From Microbacterium sp. W4I4 (GTDB lineage: Bacteria > Actinomycetota > Actinomycetes > Actinomycetales > Microbacteriaceae), in the NCBI RefSeq assembly GCF_030816235.1, contig NZ_JAUSXT010000001.1, positions 3,658,001-3,722,000 of the forward strand: DNA of 64,000 nt. Direction: 5' to 3'. Positions 56,078 through 64,000 of this stretch are shown one piece after another; the first letter of the stretch is position 1, and every line of letters starts with the position of its first letter. The position numbers were made by a program, and so were the translations under genes. Under the pieces are notes generated by a model. It made no database searches, had not been told where the DNA came from, and worked only from the letters and a program-made list of their open reading frames with translations.

Positions 56078-56686
56078 ATGTCTGACGACAACAAGGTCCT
56101 CGCAGACCTCCGCACCAGCTTCGGCAAGGGCTTCGCCCGCCGCCTGCGCGCCGAGGGCAAGATCCCTGCGGTCATCTACGGCCACGGAGAAGACCCCGTT
56201 CACGTCGCACTGCCCGGCCACCAGGTCTCGCTGATCATCCGCCGCGCCAACGCGCTGCTGGAGCTCGACATCGACGGCAAGTCGAGCCTGGTGCTCGTCA
56301 AGGACGTGCAGCGTGACCCGGTGCGCCAGATCATCGAGCACATCGATCTGCTGGTCGTGAAGAAGGGCGAGAAGGTCACCGTCGAGGTCCCCGTCGTCGT
56401 GACCGGCGAGTCGTTCTCGGGCACCATCGTGACGGTCGACGTCGCGACGATCAAGCTCGAGGTCGAGGCCACTCACATCCCACAGAACGTCGAGGTCTCG
56501 GTCGAGGGTCTCGAAGAGGGCGCGCACATCACCGCCGGTGACGTCACCCTGCCCAAGGGCGCCGCTCTCGTCGACGACGCCGATCTGCTGCTCGTCGCGG
56601 TCTCCGTGCCCGCGGCCGAGGTCGCCGAGGAGAGCGCCGAGGAGGCTGCTGCTCCGGCCGCCGCCGAGGAGTCCGCAGCCGAGTGA
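56078..56686 (+). CDS. rplY: 50S ribosomal protein L25/general stress protein Ctc
   Basis: 5S rRNA-binding protein of 202 residues. The L25 domain (GKGFARRLRAEGKIPAVIYGHGEDPVHVALPGHQV) covers about 1-95 and the TL5 C-terminal domain about 96-185. A Glu/Ala-rich tail follows. AAGGAG lies 7 nt before the ATG. It precedes pth, a widespread pairing, but a strong hairpin separates them. Confidence 0.95.
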   Translation: MSDDNKVLADLRTSFGKGFARRLRAEGKIPAVIYGHGEDPVHVALPGHQVSLIIRRANALLELDIDGKSSLVLVKDVQRDPVRQIIEHIDLLVVKKGEKVTVEVPVVVTGESFSGTIVTVDVATIKLEVEATHIPQNVEVSVEGLEEGAHITAGDVTLPKGAALVDDADLLLVAVSVPAAEVAEESAEEAAAPAAAEESAAE

Positions 56687-56703
56687 TCTGCTGAAGATTT
56701 TCC

Positions 56704-56735
56704 GGAAGGGGGCGCGAGCATTCGCGCCCCCTTCC
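56704..56735 (+). terminator. rplY terminator-like hairpin
   Basis: A perfect 14-bp stem GGAAGGGGGCGCGA/TCGCGCCCCCTTCC with a GCAT loop, 17 nt after the rplY stop. The run after the stem is TCATATAC, a weak T-tract. It should reduce read-through into pth. Confidence 0.75.
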
Positions 56736-56760
56736 TCATATACATCGAGAGGGATCGAGC

Positions 56761-57342
56761 ATGGCATCCACCTGGCTCATCGTCGGCCTCGGCAACCCGG
56801 GGCCCCGGTACGCGCCGACAAGGCACAACATCGGGCAGATGGTCGTCGACGAGCTCGCCGAGCGACGTGGTGAGCGGTTCCGGGAGCACAAGGCCGGCGC
56901 GCGCGTCGTGGAGACGTGGCTGCGCCCCGGCGGGGACAAGCTCGTGCTCGCCAAGCTCAACTCGTTCATGAACGTCTCGGGCACGCCGGTCGCGGCCCTC
57001 GCGCGCTTCTACTCCGTCGAACCCGATCACGTGGTCGTGGTGCACGACGAGCTGGACATCCCCTACGACAGCATCCGGCTCAAGGTCGGCGGCGGCCACG
57101 GCGGCCACAACGGCGTCCGCGACATCGCCCGTGCATTGACCACTGCCGATTTCCCGCGAGTGCGGGCCGGCATCGGCCGCCCGACCGGTCGTCAGGACCC
57201 CGCGGACTGGGTGCTCGCACCGTTCGGCACCGTGGAGCTGAAGACGCTGCCGAACTTCCTGTCGGACGTCGCGGATGCCGTGGAGCAGCTGATCGACGAG
57301 GGACTGGTCGCCGCGCAGCAGAAGCACCACTCCCGCGCCTGA
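56761..57342 (+). CDS. pth: peptidyl-tRNA hydrolase
   Basis: Recycles peptidyl-tRNA; 193 residues, the standard length. VGLGNPGPRYAPTRHNIGQM near the N-terminus contains the catalytic His and the conserved Asn, SFMNVSG follows near 73, and the VVHDELDIPYDSIRLKVGGGHGGHNGVRDI block near 97-126 carries the catalytic Asp. The C-terminus has RVRAGIGRP and a basic tail. GAGAGGGA precedes the ATG. Confidence 0.95.
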   Translation: MASTWLIVGLGNPGPRYAPTRHNIGQMVVDELAERRGERFREHKAGARVVETWLRPGGDKLVLAKLNSFMNVSGTPVAALARFYSVEPDHVVVVHDELDIPYDSIRLKVGGGHGGHNGVRDIARALTTADFPRVRAGIGRPTGRQDPADWVLAPFGTVELKTLPNFLSDVADAVEQLIDEGLVAAQQKHHSRA

Positions 57343-57366
57343 CGCGAGCCGAGCGGGTTCGCGCGG

Positions 57367-57936
57367 TCAGATGCCGCCGGATGCCGAAGCGGCCGCGCCG
57401 ATTCCGAGGAAGATCGAGACCGCCAGGAAGAATCCGAACGGTCCGAGCACCGCCAGCACGATGGCGGTGACGCCCAGGCCTCGCCCGCGCCGCTTCGCCG
57501 CGGCGATGATCCCGAGCACGATCGCGCCGACGCCCAGCACGGTGCCGGACCAGAACGCGACCTCAGCCCAGAGCACCTGGGTGCGCACCGGGGTCAGGAT
57601 CGAGAGGTCGTCGGCGAGCGAGGAGTCGATTCCGATGCGGGCGTTCGGGAGGATCGCCCCGATCTGATAGGCCATCACGGCCGCCACGATCGGGACGATG
57701 ATCACGGCGATCAGCGCCACGATCAGCGCCATGGCTCCCGTCGTGCGCGGTGCGGGTGGTGCGGCCGGCGGAACCTGATAGCCGCCGACCGGGTGGCCGC
57801 CGGCCGGGTAGCCCCCGGCGGGGACGCCGTAGGCGCCCGGGGGAGCGGCGGGCACCCCTGCGGGCGCCGTCGCCGGAGGCGGTGGTGGCCCGACGGGGCT
57901 GTCGCCACCGGGGACGGGAAACTGCGGGGTGCTCAC
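57367..57936 (-). CDS. Pro/Gly-rich N-terminus membrane protein (DUF4190-like)
   Basis: Hypothetical membrane protein of 189 residues. The first 63 residues are Pro/Ala/Gly-rich with GGYPAGGHPVGGYQV-type repeats. Three hydrophobic segments follow at about 68-92, 122-145 and 153-180. This is the layout of actinobacterial DUF4190-like proteins of unknown role. The GTG start has GGAGGA 5 nt upstream. It begins 33 nt after trpS on the same strand, so the two may share a transcript, and it converges with pth. Confidence 0.75.
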   Translation of the reverse strand: MSTPQFPVPGGDSPVGPPPPPATAPAGVPAAPPGAYGVPAGGYPAGGHPVGGYQVPPAAPPAPRTTGAMALIVALIAVIIVPIVAAVMAYQIGAILPNARIGIDSSLADDLSILTPVRTQVLWAEVAFWSGTVLGVGAIVLGIIAAAKRRGRGLGVTAIVLAVLGPFGFFLAVSIFLGIGAAASASGGI

Positions 57937-57969
57937 GACATCCTCCGGATCACTTGTGCGCGGGCGCCC

Positions 57970-58974
57970 TCAGAGGCGACGCAGCAGTCCGACCTTGTCG
58001 TACACGTCGGCAAGCGTCGCGTCCGCGACCGCGTCGGCCTTTGCCGCGTTCATGGCCAGCAGTCGGTCCAGCTCGGCGGGGTCGGAGAGCAGCGCGTTCG
58101 CACGATCGCGCACCGGGCCGAACTCCTCGACGACGACCTCGGCGAGGCCCTTCTTGAATTCGCCGTATCCGCGACCGGCGTACTCGTCCTCGATCGAGCC
58201 CACCTGGCGCCCGGTGAGGGCCGCGTAGATGGTGAGCAGATTGGAGACGCCGGGCTTGTTCTCGCGGTCGTAGCGGACGGATCCCTCGGTGTCGGTCACC
58301 GCGCGCATGATCTTCTTCGCCGACTTCGCCGGGTCATCCAGCAGCCACAGCACGCCCGCCTCGCTCTCGGCGGACTTCGACATCTTCGAAGACGGATTCT
58401 GCAGGTCGTAGATGCGGGCGGTGTCCTTCTGGATCACGGCCCTAGGAATCGTGAACGCCTTGCCGAATCGCTTGTTGAAGCGCTCGGCGAGGTCGCGGGT
58501 GAGCTCGACGTGCTGCTTCTGGTCGTCGCCGACCGGTACGAGCTCGCTCTGGTAGAGCAGGATGTCGGCCGCCATCAGCACGGGGTAGGTGAACAGCCCG
58601 ACCGAGGTGGAGTCGGCGCCGTAGCGCGCGGACTTGTCCTTGAACTGCGTCATCCGACCGGCCTCGCCGAAGCCGGTGATCGTGCTGAGGATCCAGGCGA
58701 GCTCGGCGTGCGCACGCACGTGGGACTGCACGTACAGTGTCGACTTGGACGGCTCGATGCCCGCTGCGATGTACTGCGCGGCGGTGCGACGGGTCTTCTC
58801 CCGCAGCTCGGCCGGATCCTGCGGAACCGTGATGGCGTGCAGGTCGACGACGGAGAAGAACGCGTCGAACGACGACTGCATCTCGCGCCACTGCAGGAGA
58901 GCACCGATGTAGTTGCCGGCGTGGAGCGAGTCGGCGGAGGGCTGCATTCCTGAGTAGAGGCGTGGTTTCATCAC
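57970..58974 (-). CDS. trpS: tryptophanyl-tRNA synthetase
   Basis: Class I synthetase of 334 residues. The HIGH-type motif is HAGN at 18-21 and KMSKS is at about 197-201. [30 protein letters not shown] and [21 protein letters not shown] are diagnostic. The GTG at 58974 is taken as start because it sits 6 nt after the TAGGAT box; the next codon is ATG at 58971, the alternative. The -10 box begins with the TAG stop of the upstream xth gene. Confidence 0.94.
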   Translation of the reverse strand: MMKPRLYSGMQPSADSLHAGNYIGALLQWREMQSSFDAFFSVVDLHAITVPQDPAELREKTRRTAAQYIAAGIEPSKSTLYVQSHVRAHAELAWILSTITGFGEAGRMTQFKDKSARYGADSTSVGLFTYPVLMAADILLYQSELVPVGDDQKQHVELTRDLAERFNKRFGKAFTIPRAVIQKDTARIYDLQNPSSKMSKSAESEAGVLWLLDDPAKSAKKIMRAVTDTEGSVRYDRENKPGVSNLLTIYAALTGRQVGSIEDEYAGRGYGEFKKGLAEVVVEEFGPVRDRANALLSDPAELDRLLAMNAAKADAVADATLADVYDKVGLLRRL

Positions 58975-58980
58975 AGGTCA

Positions 58981-58986
58981 ATCCTA
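58981..58986 (-). promoter_or_regulatory. trpS -10 box containing the xth stop codon
   Basis: TAGGAT on the minus strand; its first three bases are the in-frame TAG stop of xth (58986-58984). It lies 6 nt before the GTG of trpS. Confidence 0.5.
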
Positions 58987-59883
58987 TTTGTCGGAGGTGT
59001 AGTCGACGATCACGGGCGCATGGTCGCTCCAGCGCTCCGCATAGGTGGCCGCGCGGGCGACGCGGTACCCGGTCGCGCGCGCGGCGAGGGCCGGCGTCGC
59101 CAGGTGGTAGTCGATGCGCCAGCCGCTGTCGTTGTCGAAGGCCTGGCCGCGCATGGACCACCAGGTGTACGGGCCGTCGACCTCGCCGTGCGCGGCCCGG
59201 CCCACGTCGATCCAGCCGAGTCCCGTGCCGCCGTTCTCCGACGCGTAGGGGCGCGTGTCGCTGAGCTGGCCGACCATGCCGCGGCCGATGCCCTCCTGGC
59301 CGGCCACGGGCTCGCCCGCAGCGCCGAGGAAGCGGTCGAAGTAGGCGCGCTCGCGGGCGAGGAAACCGGACTTCTTCACGTTGCCCTTCCAGTTCAGGAT
59401 GTCCAGGGGACGATGTCCCACATTGAGATCACCTGTGACGAGCGCGAGGGCGTCGTCTGCGCCGAGCTGCGCCATGCGCGTGCTCATGGCGTCGAGGAAC
59501 TTCCACTTCTCCACCTGCTTGGGGGTGTCGGCCTCGCCGGAGTGGACGTAGGCGCTGACGACGGTCAGAGGAACGCCGTCGATCTCGAAGTCGGCCTCCA
59601 GCCAGCGACCGGCCGAGTCGAAGTCGTCCGCTCCCAGCGTCGTGCGCGAGGCGATCGCCGGCGTGCGGCTGAGCACGGCGACACCGGCTCTGCCCTTGGC
59701 GGTGGCGACGTCGTGCAGCATCGACCAGCCGGGGAAGGCCTCCTCGAGGTGCTCGTCCTGTCCGCGCACCTCCTGAAGCGTGAGGACATCGACGGCGGCA
59801 GCATCCAGCCAGGAGTGCATGCCGTTGCGGACCGCCGCGCGGATCCCGTTGACGTTGACAGAGGCGACGCGCAGATGGGGCAT
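58984..59883 (-). CDS. xth: exodeoxyribonuclease III
   Basis: AP endonuclease/3'-5' exonuclease of base-excision repair, 299 residues. ASVNVNGIRAAVRNGM gives the first metal-site Asn, LTLQEVRGQDEH the metal Glu near 37, GDLNVGHRPLDI the catalytic Asp/Asn pair near 151, and WRIDYHLATPAL plus WSDHAPVIVDY the C-terminal Asp and His. The ATG lies 6 nt after TAGGCT, whose TAG is the stop of the BrkB-like gene upstream. Confidence 0.93.
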   Translation of the reverse strand: MPHLRVASVNVNGIRAAVRNGMHSWLDAAAVDVLTLQEVRGQDEHLEEAFPGWSMLHDVATAKGRAGVAVLSRTPAIASRTTLGADDFDSAGRWLEADFEIDGVPLTVVSAYVHSGEADTPKQVEKWKFLDAMSTRMAQLGADDALALVTGDLNVGHRPLDILNWKGNVKKSGFLARERAYFDRFLGAAGEPVAGQEGIGRGMVGQLSDTRPYASENGGTGLGWIDVGRAAHGEVDGPYTWWSMRGQAFDNDSGWRIDYHLATPALAARATGYRVARAATYAERWSDHAPVIVDYTSDK

Positions 59884-59889
59884 GTCTCC

Positions 59890-59895
59890 AGCCTA
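59890..59895 (-). promoter_or_regulatory. xth -10 box containing the BrkB-like gene's stop codon
   Basis: TAGGCT on the minus strand; its TAG (59895-59893) terminates the BrkB-like gene. It lies 6 nt before the xth ATG. Confidence 0.5.
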
Positions 59896-60831
59896 ACGAC
59901 GGCCGGCGACATCCATCCGCACGAGCGGCTCGTTGCGATCCTGCGCGCTCAGCGCGATCCAGGAGGCGGCGAGCAGGATGACGGATGCCACCAGACGGCA
60001 CCACAGCAGCAGGGCCACCATGACGGCGAAGGTGGCCAGCAGGGGATTGCCGGGGGTGTGCGAGAGCAGCAGTCCGGCGCCGAGCTGCAGCAGGGCGACG
60101 GCGAGTCCGCCCATCGCCGCGCCGGGCCAGATGGTTCGCCAGCGCAGCGACGTGCCGGTGAGGAATCGCACCAGCAGGGCGATGGTGGCCGTGTCGATGG
60201 CGATCAGGACGAGCACGGTGGATCCGCGCAGCAGCAGGTCGTTGACTGTGCTTGCGATGCTCAGTCCGAACAGGTCCAGCAGCTGTGTCAGCGCCCAGAC
60301 CCCGCCGACGCTGAGCACCGCTCCGACCAGCAGCGCGAGGCCGAACGCCAGTGCGGCCACCACGTCGCGCAGTTTCAGCAGCAGGTAGCTGCGCGAGTCG
60401 AATGGCAGTCCGAAGATGTCGCGCACGGCGCGACGTGTGAAGGTGACCGCGCCGATGGCCGTCCACATGGCCACCCCGGTGGCGATGAGTCCGGTGATCG
60501 TGAAGGTGCCGGCGGCGGACGCCACCAGCTCGTGCACATCCGCGCGGTCCGCGATGCCGTTCTGACCGATGATCCCCGGCAGATAGCTGTTGGCCACATC
60601 GATGAGCGCATCGATGGCGGGGCCGCTGCCGCCGAGCCAGACACCCGTGGCGGCGAAGGCGACGTAGAGCAGCGCGAACAGGGCGAACAGAGCCTGGTAC
60701 GCCATACCAGCCGACAGCAGGAAGCCGTTGCGGCGCAGAAAGCGTCGCCAGACGCGAATCGGGAAGAGCGCGGCCGTGCGACGCGCGAAAACGGTGGCGC
60801 GCCCGGCCGAACGAGTCAGTCGGGCGCGCAC
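59893..60831 (-). CDS. YihY/BrkB-family membrane protein
   Basis: Integral membrane protein of 312 residues with six predicted helices. The family signature FLLSAGMAYQALFALFALL is near 37-55, the FTITGLIATGVAMWTAIGAVTFTRRAVRDIFGL segment near 109-141 and a W.G........L......YL-like C-terminal half follow. The function is unsettled, although the family was once annotated as RNase BN. The GTG start lies 15 nt after sdhB, so it is probably the last gene of the sdh transcript. Confidence 0.87.
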   Translation of the reverse strand: MRARLTRSAGRATVFARRTAALFPIRVWRRFLRRNGFLLSAGMAYQALFALFALLYVAFAATGVWLGGSGPAIDALIDVANSYLPGIIGQNGIADRADVHELVASAAGTFTITGLIATGVAMWTAIGAVTFTRRAVRDIFGLPFDSRSYLLLKLRDVVAALAFGLALLVGAVLSVGGVWALTQLLDLFGLSIASTVNDLLLRGSTVLVLIAIDTATIALLVRFLTGTSLRWRTIWPGAAMGGLAVALLQLGAGLLLSHTPGNPLLATFAVMVALLLWCRLVASVILLAASWIALSAQDRNEPLVRMDVAGRR

Positions 60832-60846
60832 GCGGATGCCTTCGGG

Positions 60847-61605
60847 TCAGCGACCGCCGCGGAGGACGGCCTGCTTGACCTCGGCGATGGCCTTGGTGAC
60901 CTCGATGCCGCGCGGGCATGCCTCGGTGCAGTTGAAGGTCGTGCGGCAGCGCCACACGCCCTCCTTGTCGTTGAGGATGTCCAGGCGCACGTCGGCCGCG
61001 TCATCGCGCGAGTCGAAGATGAAGCGGTGCGCGTTGACGATCGCGGCCGGGCCGAAGTACTGTCCGTCGGTCCAGAACACGGGGCACGACGAGGTGCACG
61101 CGGCGCAGAGGATGCACTTGGTGGTGTCGTCGAAGATCGCGCGGTCGGCGATGGACTGCACGCGCTCCTTGCCCTTCTCCGGGGTGGAGCTGGCGATCAG
61201 GAACGGCTGCACCTCGCGGTACGAGGCGAAGAACGGCTCCATATCGACGATGAGGTCCTTCTCCAGCGGCAGACCCTTGATGGCCTCGACGTAGATCGGC
61301 TTCGAGATGTCGAGGTCCTTGATCAGCGTCTTGCAGGCCAGGCGGTTGCGGCCGTTGATGCGCATGGCATCCGACCCGCAGATGCCGTGGGCGCAGGAGC
61401 GGCGGAAGCTCAGCGACCCGTCGACCTCCCACTTGATCTTGTGCAGGGCGTCGAGCACGCGGTCGGTCGCGTACAGCTCGACGTCGTAGTCCACCCAGCG
61501 CGGCTCGGCGTCCTGCTCCGGATCGAAGCGGCGGATGATGAAGGTGACCAGGAAGGACTGCACACCGGAATCGTTCACGGGTGCCTCTGCGACGGCGTTC
61601 GACAT
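60847..61605 (-). CDS. sdhB: succinate dehydrogenase iron-sulfur subunit
   Basis: Electron-transfer subunit of 252 residues. The [2Fe-2S] site is SCAHGICGSD with Asp as one ligand, plus LACKTL near 80-85. The [4Fe-4S] and [3Fe-4S] ligands are in CILCAACTSSCPVFW and CRTTFNCTEACPRGI. GAGGAAG precedes the ATG. It starts 2 nt after the sdhA stop. Confidence 0.95.
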   Translation of the reverse strand: MSNAVAEAPVNDSGVQSFLVTFIIRRFDPEQDAEPRWVDYDVELYATDRVLDALHKIKWEVDGSLSFRRSCAHGICGSDAMRINGRNRLACKTLIKDLDISKPIYVEAIKGLPLEKDLIVDMEPFFASYREVQPFLIASSTPEKGKERVQSIADRAIFDDTTKCILCAACTSSCPVFWTDGQYFGPAAIVNAHRFIFDSRDDAADVRLDILNDKEGVWRCRTTFNCTEACPRGIEVTKAIAEVKQAVLRGGR

Positions 61606-61607
61606 GC

Positions 61608-63437
61608 TCAGTACTTCCTCTCCATCGGCGGGTACTTGAGCTCGCCGTTCTCATGCTTGGTGAAGACGACGGGCTTCCAGTCCAGGCGGATGTGATCCGC
61701 CGGCGTCGACGAATGCGGGTCGCCGGTCAGATACGCCATCGTGTGTTTCATGTAGTTCTCGTCATCGCGGTTCGGGAAGTCGTCGCGCATGTGACCACCG
61801 CGGCTCTCCTCGCGGTTCTGCGCCGCGTAGACGACGACCTCGGCGATGTCGAGCAGGAAGCCCAGTTCGACGGCCTCGAGCAGGTCGGTGTTGAACCGCT
61901 TGCCCTTGTCGTCGACGTGGATGTTCCGGTAGCGCTCGCGCAGTTCCTTGATCACTCCCAGCACGTGCTCGAGCGACTCGTGCGTGCGGAACACCTGGGC
62001 GCCCTTGTCCATCTCGTCCTGCAGCGTCTTGCGCAGCACGGCGATGCGCTCGGTGCCCTGGTTGGCGCGCAGCCCCTCGACCATGTCCTTCACGAACCCG
62101 GCGGGGTTCTCGGGCATCGGCACGAATTCGGCAGTCTTGACGTACTCGACCGCGTTTCGTCCCGCGCGCTTGCCGAAGACATTGATGTCGAGCAGCGAGT
62201 TGGTGCCCAGGCGGTTGGAGCCGTGCACCGACACGCAGGCGCACTCGCCCGCCGCGTACAGACCCGGCACGACCGAGGTGTTGCTCTGCAGCACCTCGGC
62301 GTTGTTGTTGGTGGGGATGCCGCCCATCGCGTAGTGCGCGGTCGGCATGACCGGGACGGGCTCGACGACCGGGTCGACGCCCAGGTACGTGCGAGCGAAC
62401 TCGGTGATGTCGGGGAGCTTGGTCTCCAGGACCTCGGCGCCCAGGTGCGTGCAGTCCAGCAGCACGTAGTCCTTGTGGGGACCGGCGCCGCGCCCCTCCT
62501 GCACCTCCTGGACCATGCTGCGCGCGACGATGTCACGCGGGGCGAGGTCCTTGATGGTGGGAGCGTAGCGCTCCATGAAGCGCTCGCCCGAGGCGTTGCG
62601 CAGGATCGCGCCCTCTCCTCGTGCGCCCTCGGTGAGGAGGATGCCGAGGCCGGCAAGGCCGGTCGGGTGGAACTGGAAGAACTCCAGGTCCTCCAGCGGC
62701 AGGCCCTTGCGCCACAGGATGCCGACGCCGTCACCGGTGAGGGTGTGCGCGTTCGAGGTGGTCTTGAAGATCTTGCCGAAGCCGCCGGTGGCGAAGATGA
62801 TCGCCTTCGAGTGGAAGACGTGCAGCTCTGCGGTGGCCAGGTCATAGGCGACGACACCGGCGACCTGGGTGTCGCCGTTCTCGTCCTTGACCGTGATCAG
62901 GTCGAGGACGTAGAACTCGTTGAAGAAGTTGATGCCCAGCTTGACGCAGTTCTGGAACAGCGTCTGCAGGATCATGTGGCCGGTGCGGTCGGCGGCGTAG
63001 CAGGCGCGGCGCACCGGGGTCTTGCCGTGCTCGGCCGTGTGACCGCCGAAGCGGCGCTGGTCGATCTTGCCCTCGGGCGTGCGGTTGAACGGCAGGCCCA
63101 TGTTCTCGAGGTCGATGACCGCGTCGATGGCCTCCTTGGCCAGGATCTCGGCTGCGTCCTGGTCGACCAGGTAGTCACCGCCCTTGACGGTGTCGTAGGT
63201 GTGCCACTCCCAGTTGTCGTCCTCGACGTTCGCGAGGGCTGCGGCCATGCCGCCCTGTGCCGCACCGGTGTGCGAGCGGGTCGGGTACAGCTTGGAGATC
63301 ACGGCCGTGCGCGCGCCGGGGCCCGCTTCGATCGCCGCACGCATCCCGGCGCCGCCGGCGCCGACGATGACGATGTCGAACTCGTGGTAGTGCACGCCGT
63401 CGCGCACGACGGAGTCGGAGGTCTGAGTGTCAGTCAC
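61608..63437 (-). CDS. sdhA: succinate dehydrogenase flavoprotein subunit
   Basis: FAD-containing catalytic subunit of 609 residues. The dinucleotide motif is [16 protein letters not shown] near 23-38, the FAD-linking His is in [10 protein letters not shown] near 56, and QFHPTGL, the catalytic Arg region [21 protein letters not shown] and [13 protein letters not shown] are conserved. The GTG start lies 22 nt after sdhD. Confidence 0.96.
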   Translation of the reverse strand: MTDTQTSDSVVRDGVHYHEFDIVIVGAGGAGMRAAIEAGPGARTAVISKLYPTRSHTGAAQGGMAAALANVEDDNWEWHTYDTVKGGDYLVDQDAAEILAKEAIDAVIDLENMGLPFNRTPEGKIDQRRFGGHTAEHGKTPVRRACYAADRTGHMILQTLFQNCVKLGINFFNEFYVLDLITVKDENGDTQVAGVVAYDLATAELHVFHSKAIIFATGGFGKIFKTTSNAHTLTGDGVGILWRKGLPLEDLEFFQFHPTGLAGLGILLTEGARGEGAILRNASGERFMERYAPTIKDLAPRDIVARSMVQEVQEGRGAGPHKDYVLLDCTHLGAEVLETKLPDITEFARTYLGVDPVVEPVPVMPTAHYAMGGIPTNNNAEVLQSNTSVVPGLYAAGECACVSVHGSNRLGTNSLLDINVFGKRAGRNAVEYVKTAEFVPMPENPAGFVKDMVEGLRANQGTERIAVLRKTLQDEMDKGAQVFRTHESLEHVLGVIKELRERYRNIHVDDKGKRFNTDLLEAVELGFLLDIAEVVVYAAQNREESRGGHMRDDFPNRDDENYMKHTMAYLTGDPHSSTPADHIRLDWKPVVFTKHENGELKYPPMERKY

Positions 63438-63459
63438 TGTATGTTCTGCCTTCTTCGTC

Positions 63460-63912
63460 TTACTTGCCCAGAGCCTGGCAGGTGTCCCAGAGCGCGCCGT
63501 CCTCGAAGACGCCCGCGCACGGGTCGAACGTGAACACCACGAGGGTGCCCAGGATGATCAGGAGCGCGGCCGCGAGGCCGAGCGCCCAGACGAGCGCGGT
63601 GCGCGCCTTGGCGTTGCCGACGTAGTCGTTGACGATGGTGCGCATGCCGTTGGCGCCGTGGATGAGGGCGAGCCAGAGCATCAGCACATCCCACCACTGC
63701 CAGAACGGGGTTGCGAACTTGCCGGCGACGAAACCGAAGTCGAGGGCGTGGATGCCCTCGCCGACCATGAGGTTGACGAACAGGTGGCCGAAGATCAGCA
63801 CGATGAGCACGACGCCCGAACCGCGCATGAACAGCCAGCCCCACTTCTCGAGGTTGACGCCGCGTCGGCGACGGGCGGCGGGCGCGACAGGTGCAGCAGT
63901 CTGCGTGGACAT
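63460..63912 (-). CDS. sdhD: succinate dehydrogenase membrane anchor subunit
   Basis: Membrane anchor of 150 residues with three helices at about 30-52, 72-92 and 105-128. The heme/quinone-site region reads HLFVNLM near 44 and [18 protein letters not shown] near 78-95, typical of actinobacterial SdhD. The ATG at 63912 overlaps the sdhC stop (TGATG); an upstream in-frame ATG at 63987 lies inside sdhC and is unlikely. Confidence 0.92.
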   Translation of the reverse strand: MSTQTAAPVAPAARRRRGVNLEKWGWLFMRGSGVVLIVLIFGHLFVNLMVGEGIHALDFGFVAGKFATPFWQWWDVLMLWLALIHGANGMRTIVNDYVGNAKARTALVWALGLAAALLIILGTLVVFTFDPCAGVFEDGALWDTCQALGK

Positions 63913-64000
63913 CAGTGACCCCCTCCGAAGCCGGCGAACGCGAGTGCGAGGTGGCGCGGAACGAAGCCGGCCATGATCACTACCCACACGCCGAGGACGA
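63912..64000 (-). CDS. sdhC: succinate dehydrogenase cytochrome b subunit, C-terminal end
   Basis: Only the last 28 codons are inside the window, read as VLGVWVVIMAGFVPRHLALA and then FAGFGGGH. A hydrophobic helix followed by a Gly-rich end, directly overlapping the sdhD start by one base, fits SdhC. The assignment rests mainly on operon position. Confidence 0.8.
   Translation of the reverse strand, partial: VLGVWVVIMAGFVPRHLALAFAGFGGGH

Overview
This 64 kb window is chromosomal DNA from a high-GC actinobacterium, most likely Microbacterium or a close relative in the Microbacteriaceae. Three things support this. Codon use is strongly GC-rich, so long antisense open frames are common. Actinobacterial families and gene orders are present: a MarP-type CvpA/serine protease, a GT39 protein mannosyltransferase, tRNA-Gln-glmU-prs, rplY-pth and sdhCDAB. 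Many genes carry a TAnnnT hexamer 6-7 nt before the start codon and no Shine-Dalgarno sequence, the actinobacterial leaderless promoter layout. No rRNA, CRISPR array, prophage or transposase gene was seen.

Layout. 1-9.9 kb: a partial hydrolase, then a five-gene peptide-type ABC importer ending in a flavin-dependent monooxygenase, a second monooxygenase with an F420-reductase-like protein, their divergent HxlR regulator, and a quinone-reductase-like enzyme. 10-19.7 kb: HrpA helicase, an aldo/keto reductase, an FMN reductase, a DUF255 thioredoxin-like protein, and a membrane protein with its GntR regulator behind a 13-bp inverted repeat. 19.8-34.7 kb: mostly housekeeping genes (protein mannosyltransferase, CorA, RsmI, MetG, TatD, MarP, RsmA, IspE, ABC-F). 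34.7-41.8 kb: a two-gene secreted carbohydrate-enzyme locus, an SGNH esterase and a very large beta-solenoid/GH43 protein, sharing a duplicated Ig-like tail; the GH43 copy has a frameshift. 42-44.7 kb: a methionine ABC importer (MetQNI). 44.8-49 kb: pseudouridine synthase, MarR regulator, tRNA-Gln, glmU, prs. 48.9-51.9 kb: a flavin-based membrane redox module (FMN-binding lipoprotein, ApbE, RnfD-like/ferredoxin-reductase fusion). 51.9-55.9 kb: a two-component system and 6-phosphogluconate dehydrogenase. 56-64 kb: L25, Pth, TrpS, ExoIII, a BrkB-like protein and the succinate dehydrogenase operon, cut off in sdhC at the window edge.

The clearest functional units are: importer plus flavin monooxygenase (with an FMN reductase 8 kb away that could supply reduced flavin); the esterase/GH43 glycan locus; MetQNI; and the flavinylation module, which looks able to pass cytosolic NAD(P)H electrons to an FMN lipoprotein outside the membrane. 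The non-coding signal is unusually rich: overlapping divergent -10 boxes, stop codons embedded in -10 boxes, several dyads next to regulator genes, and short palindromic or dispersed repeats, three or four of which lie inside coding sequences in frame.
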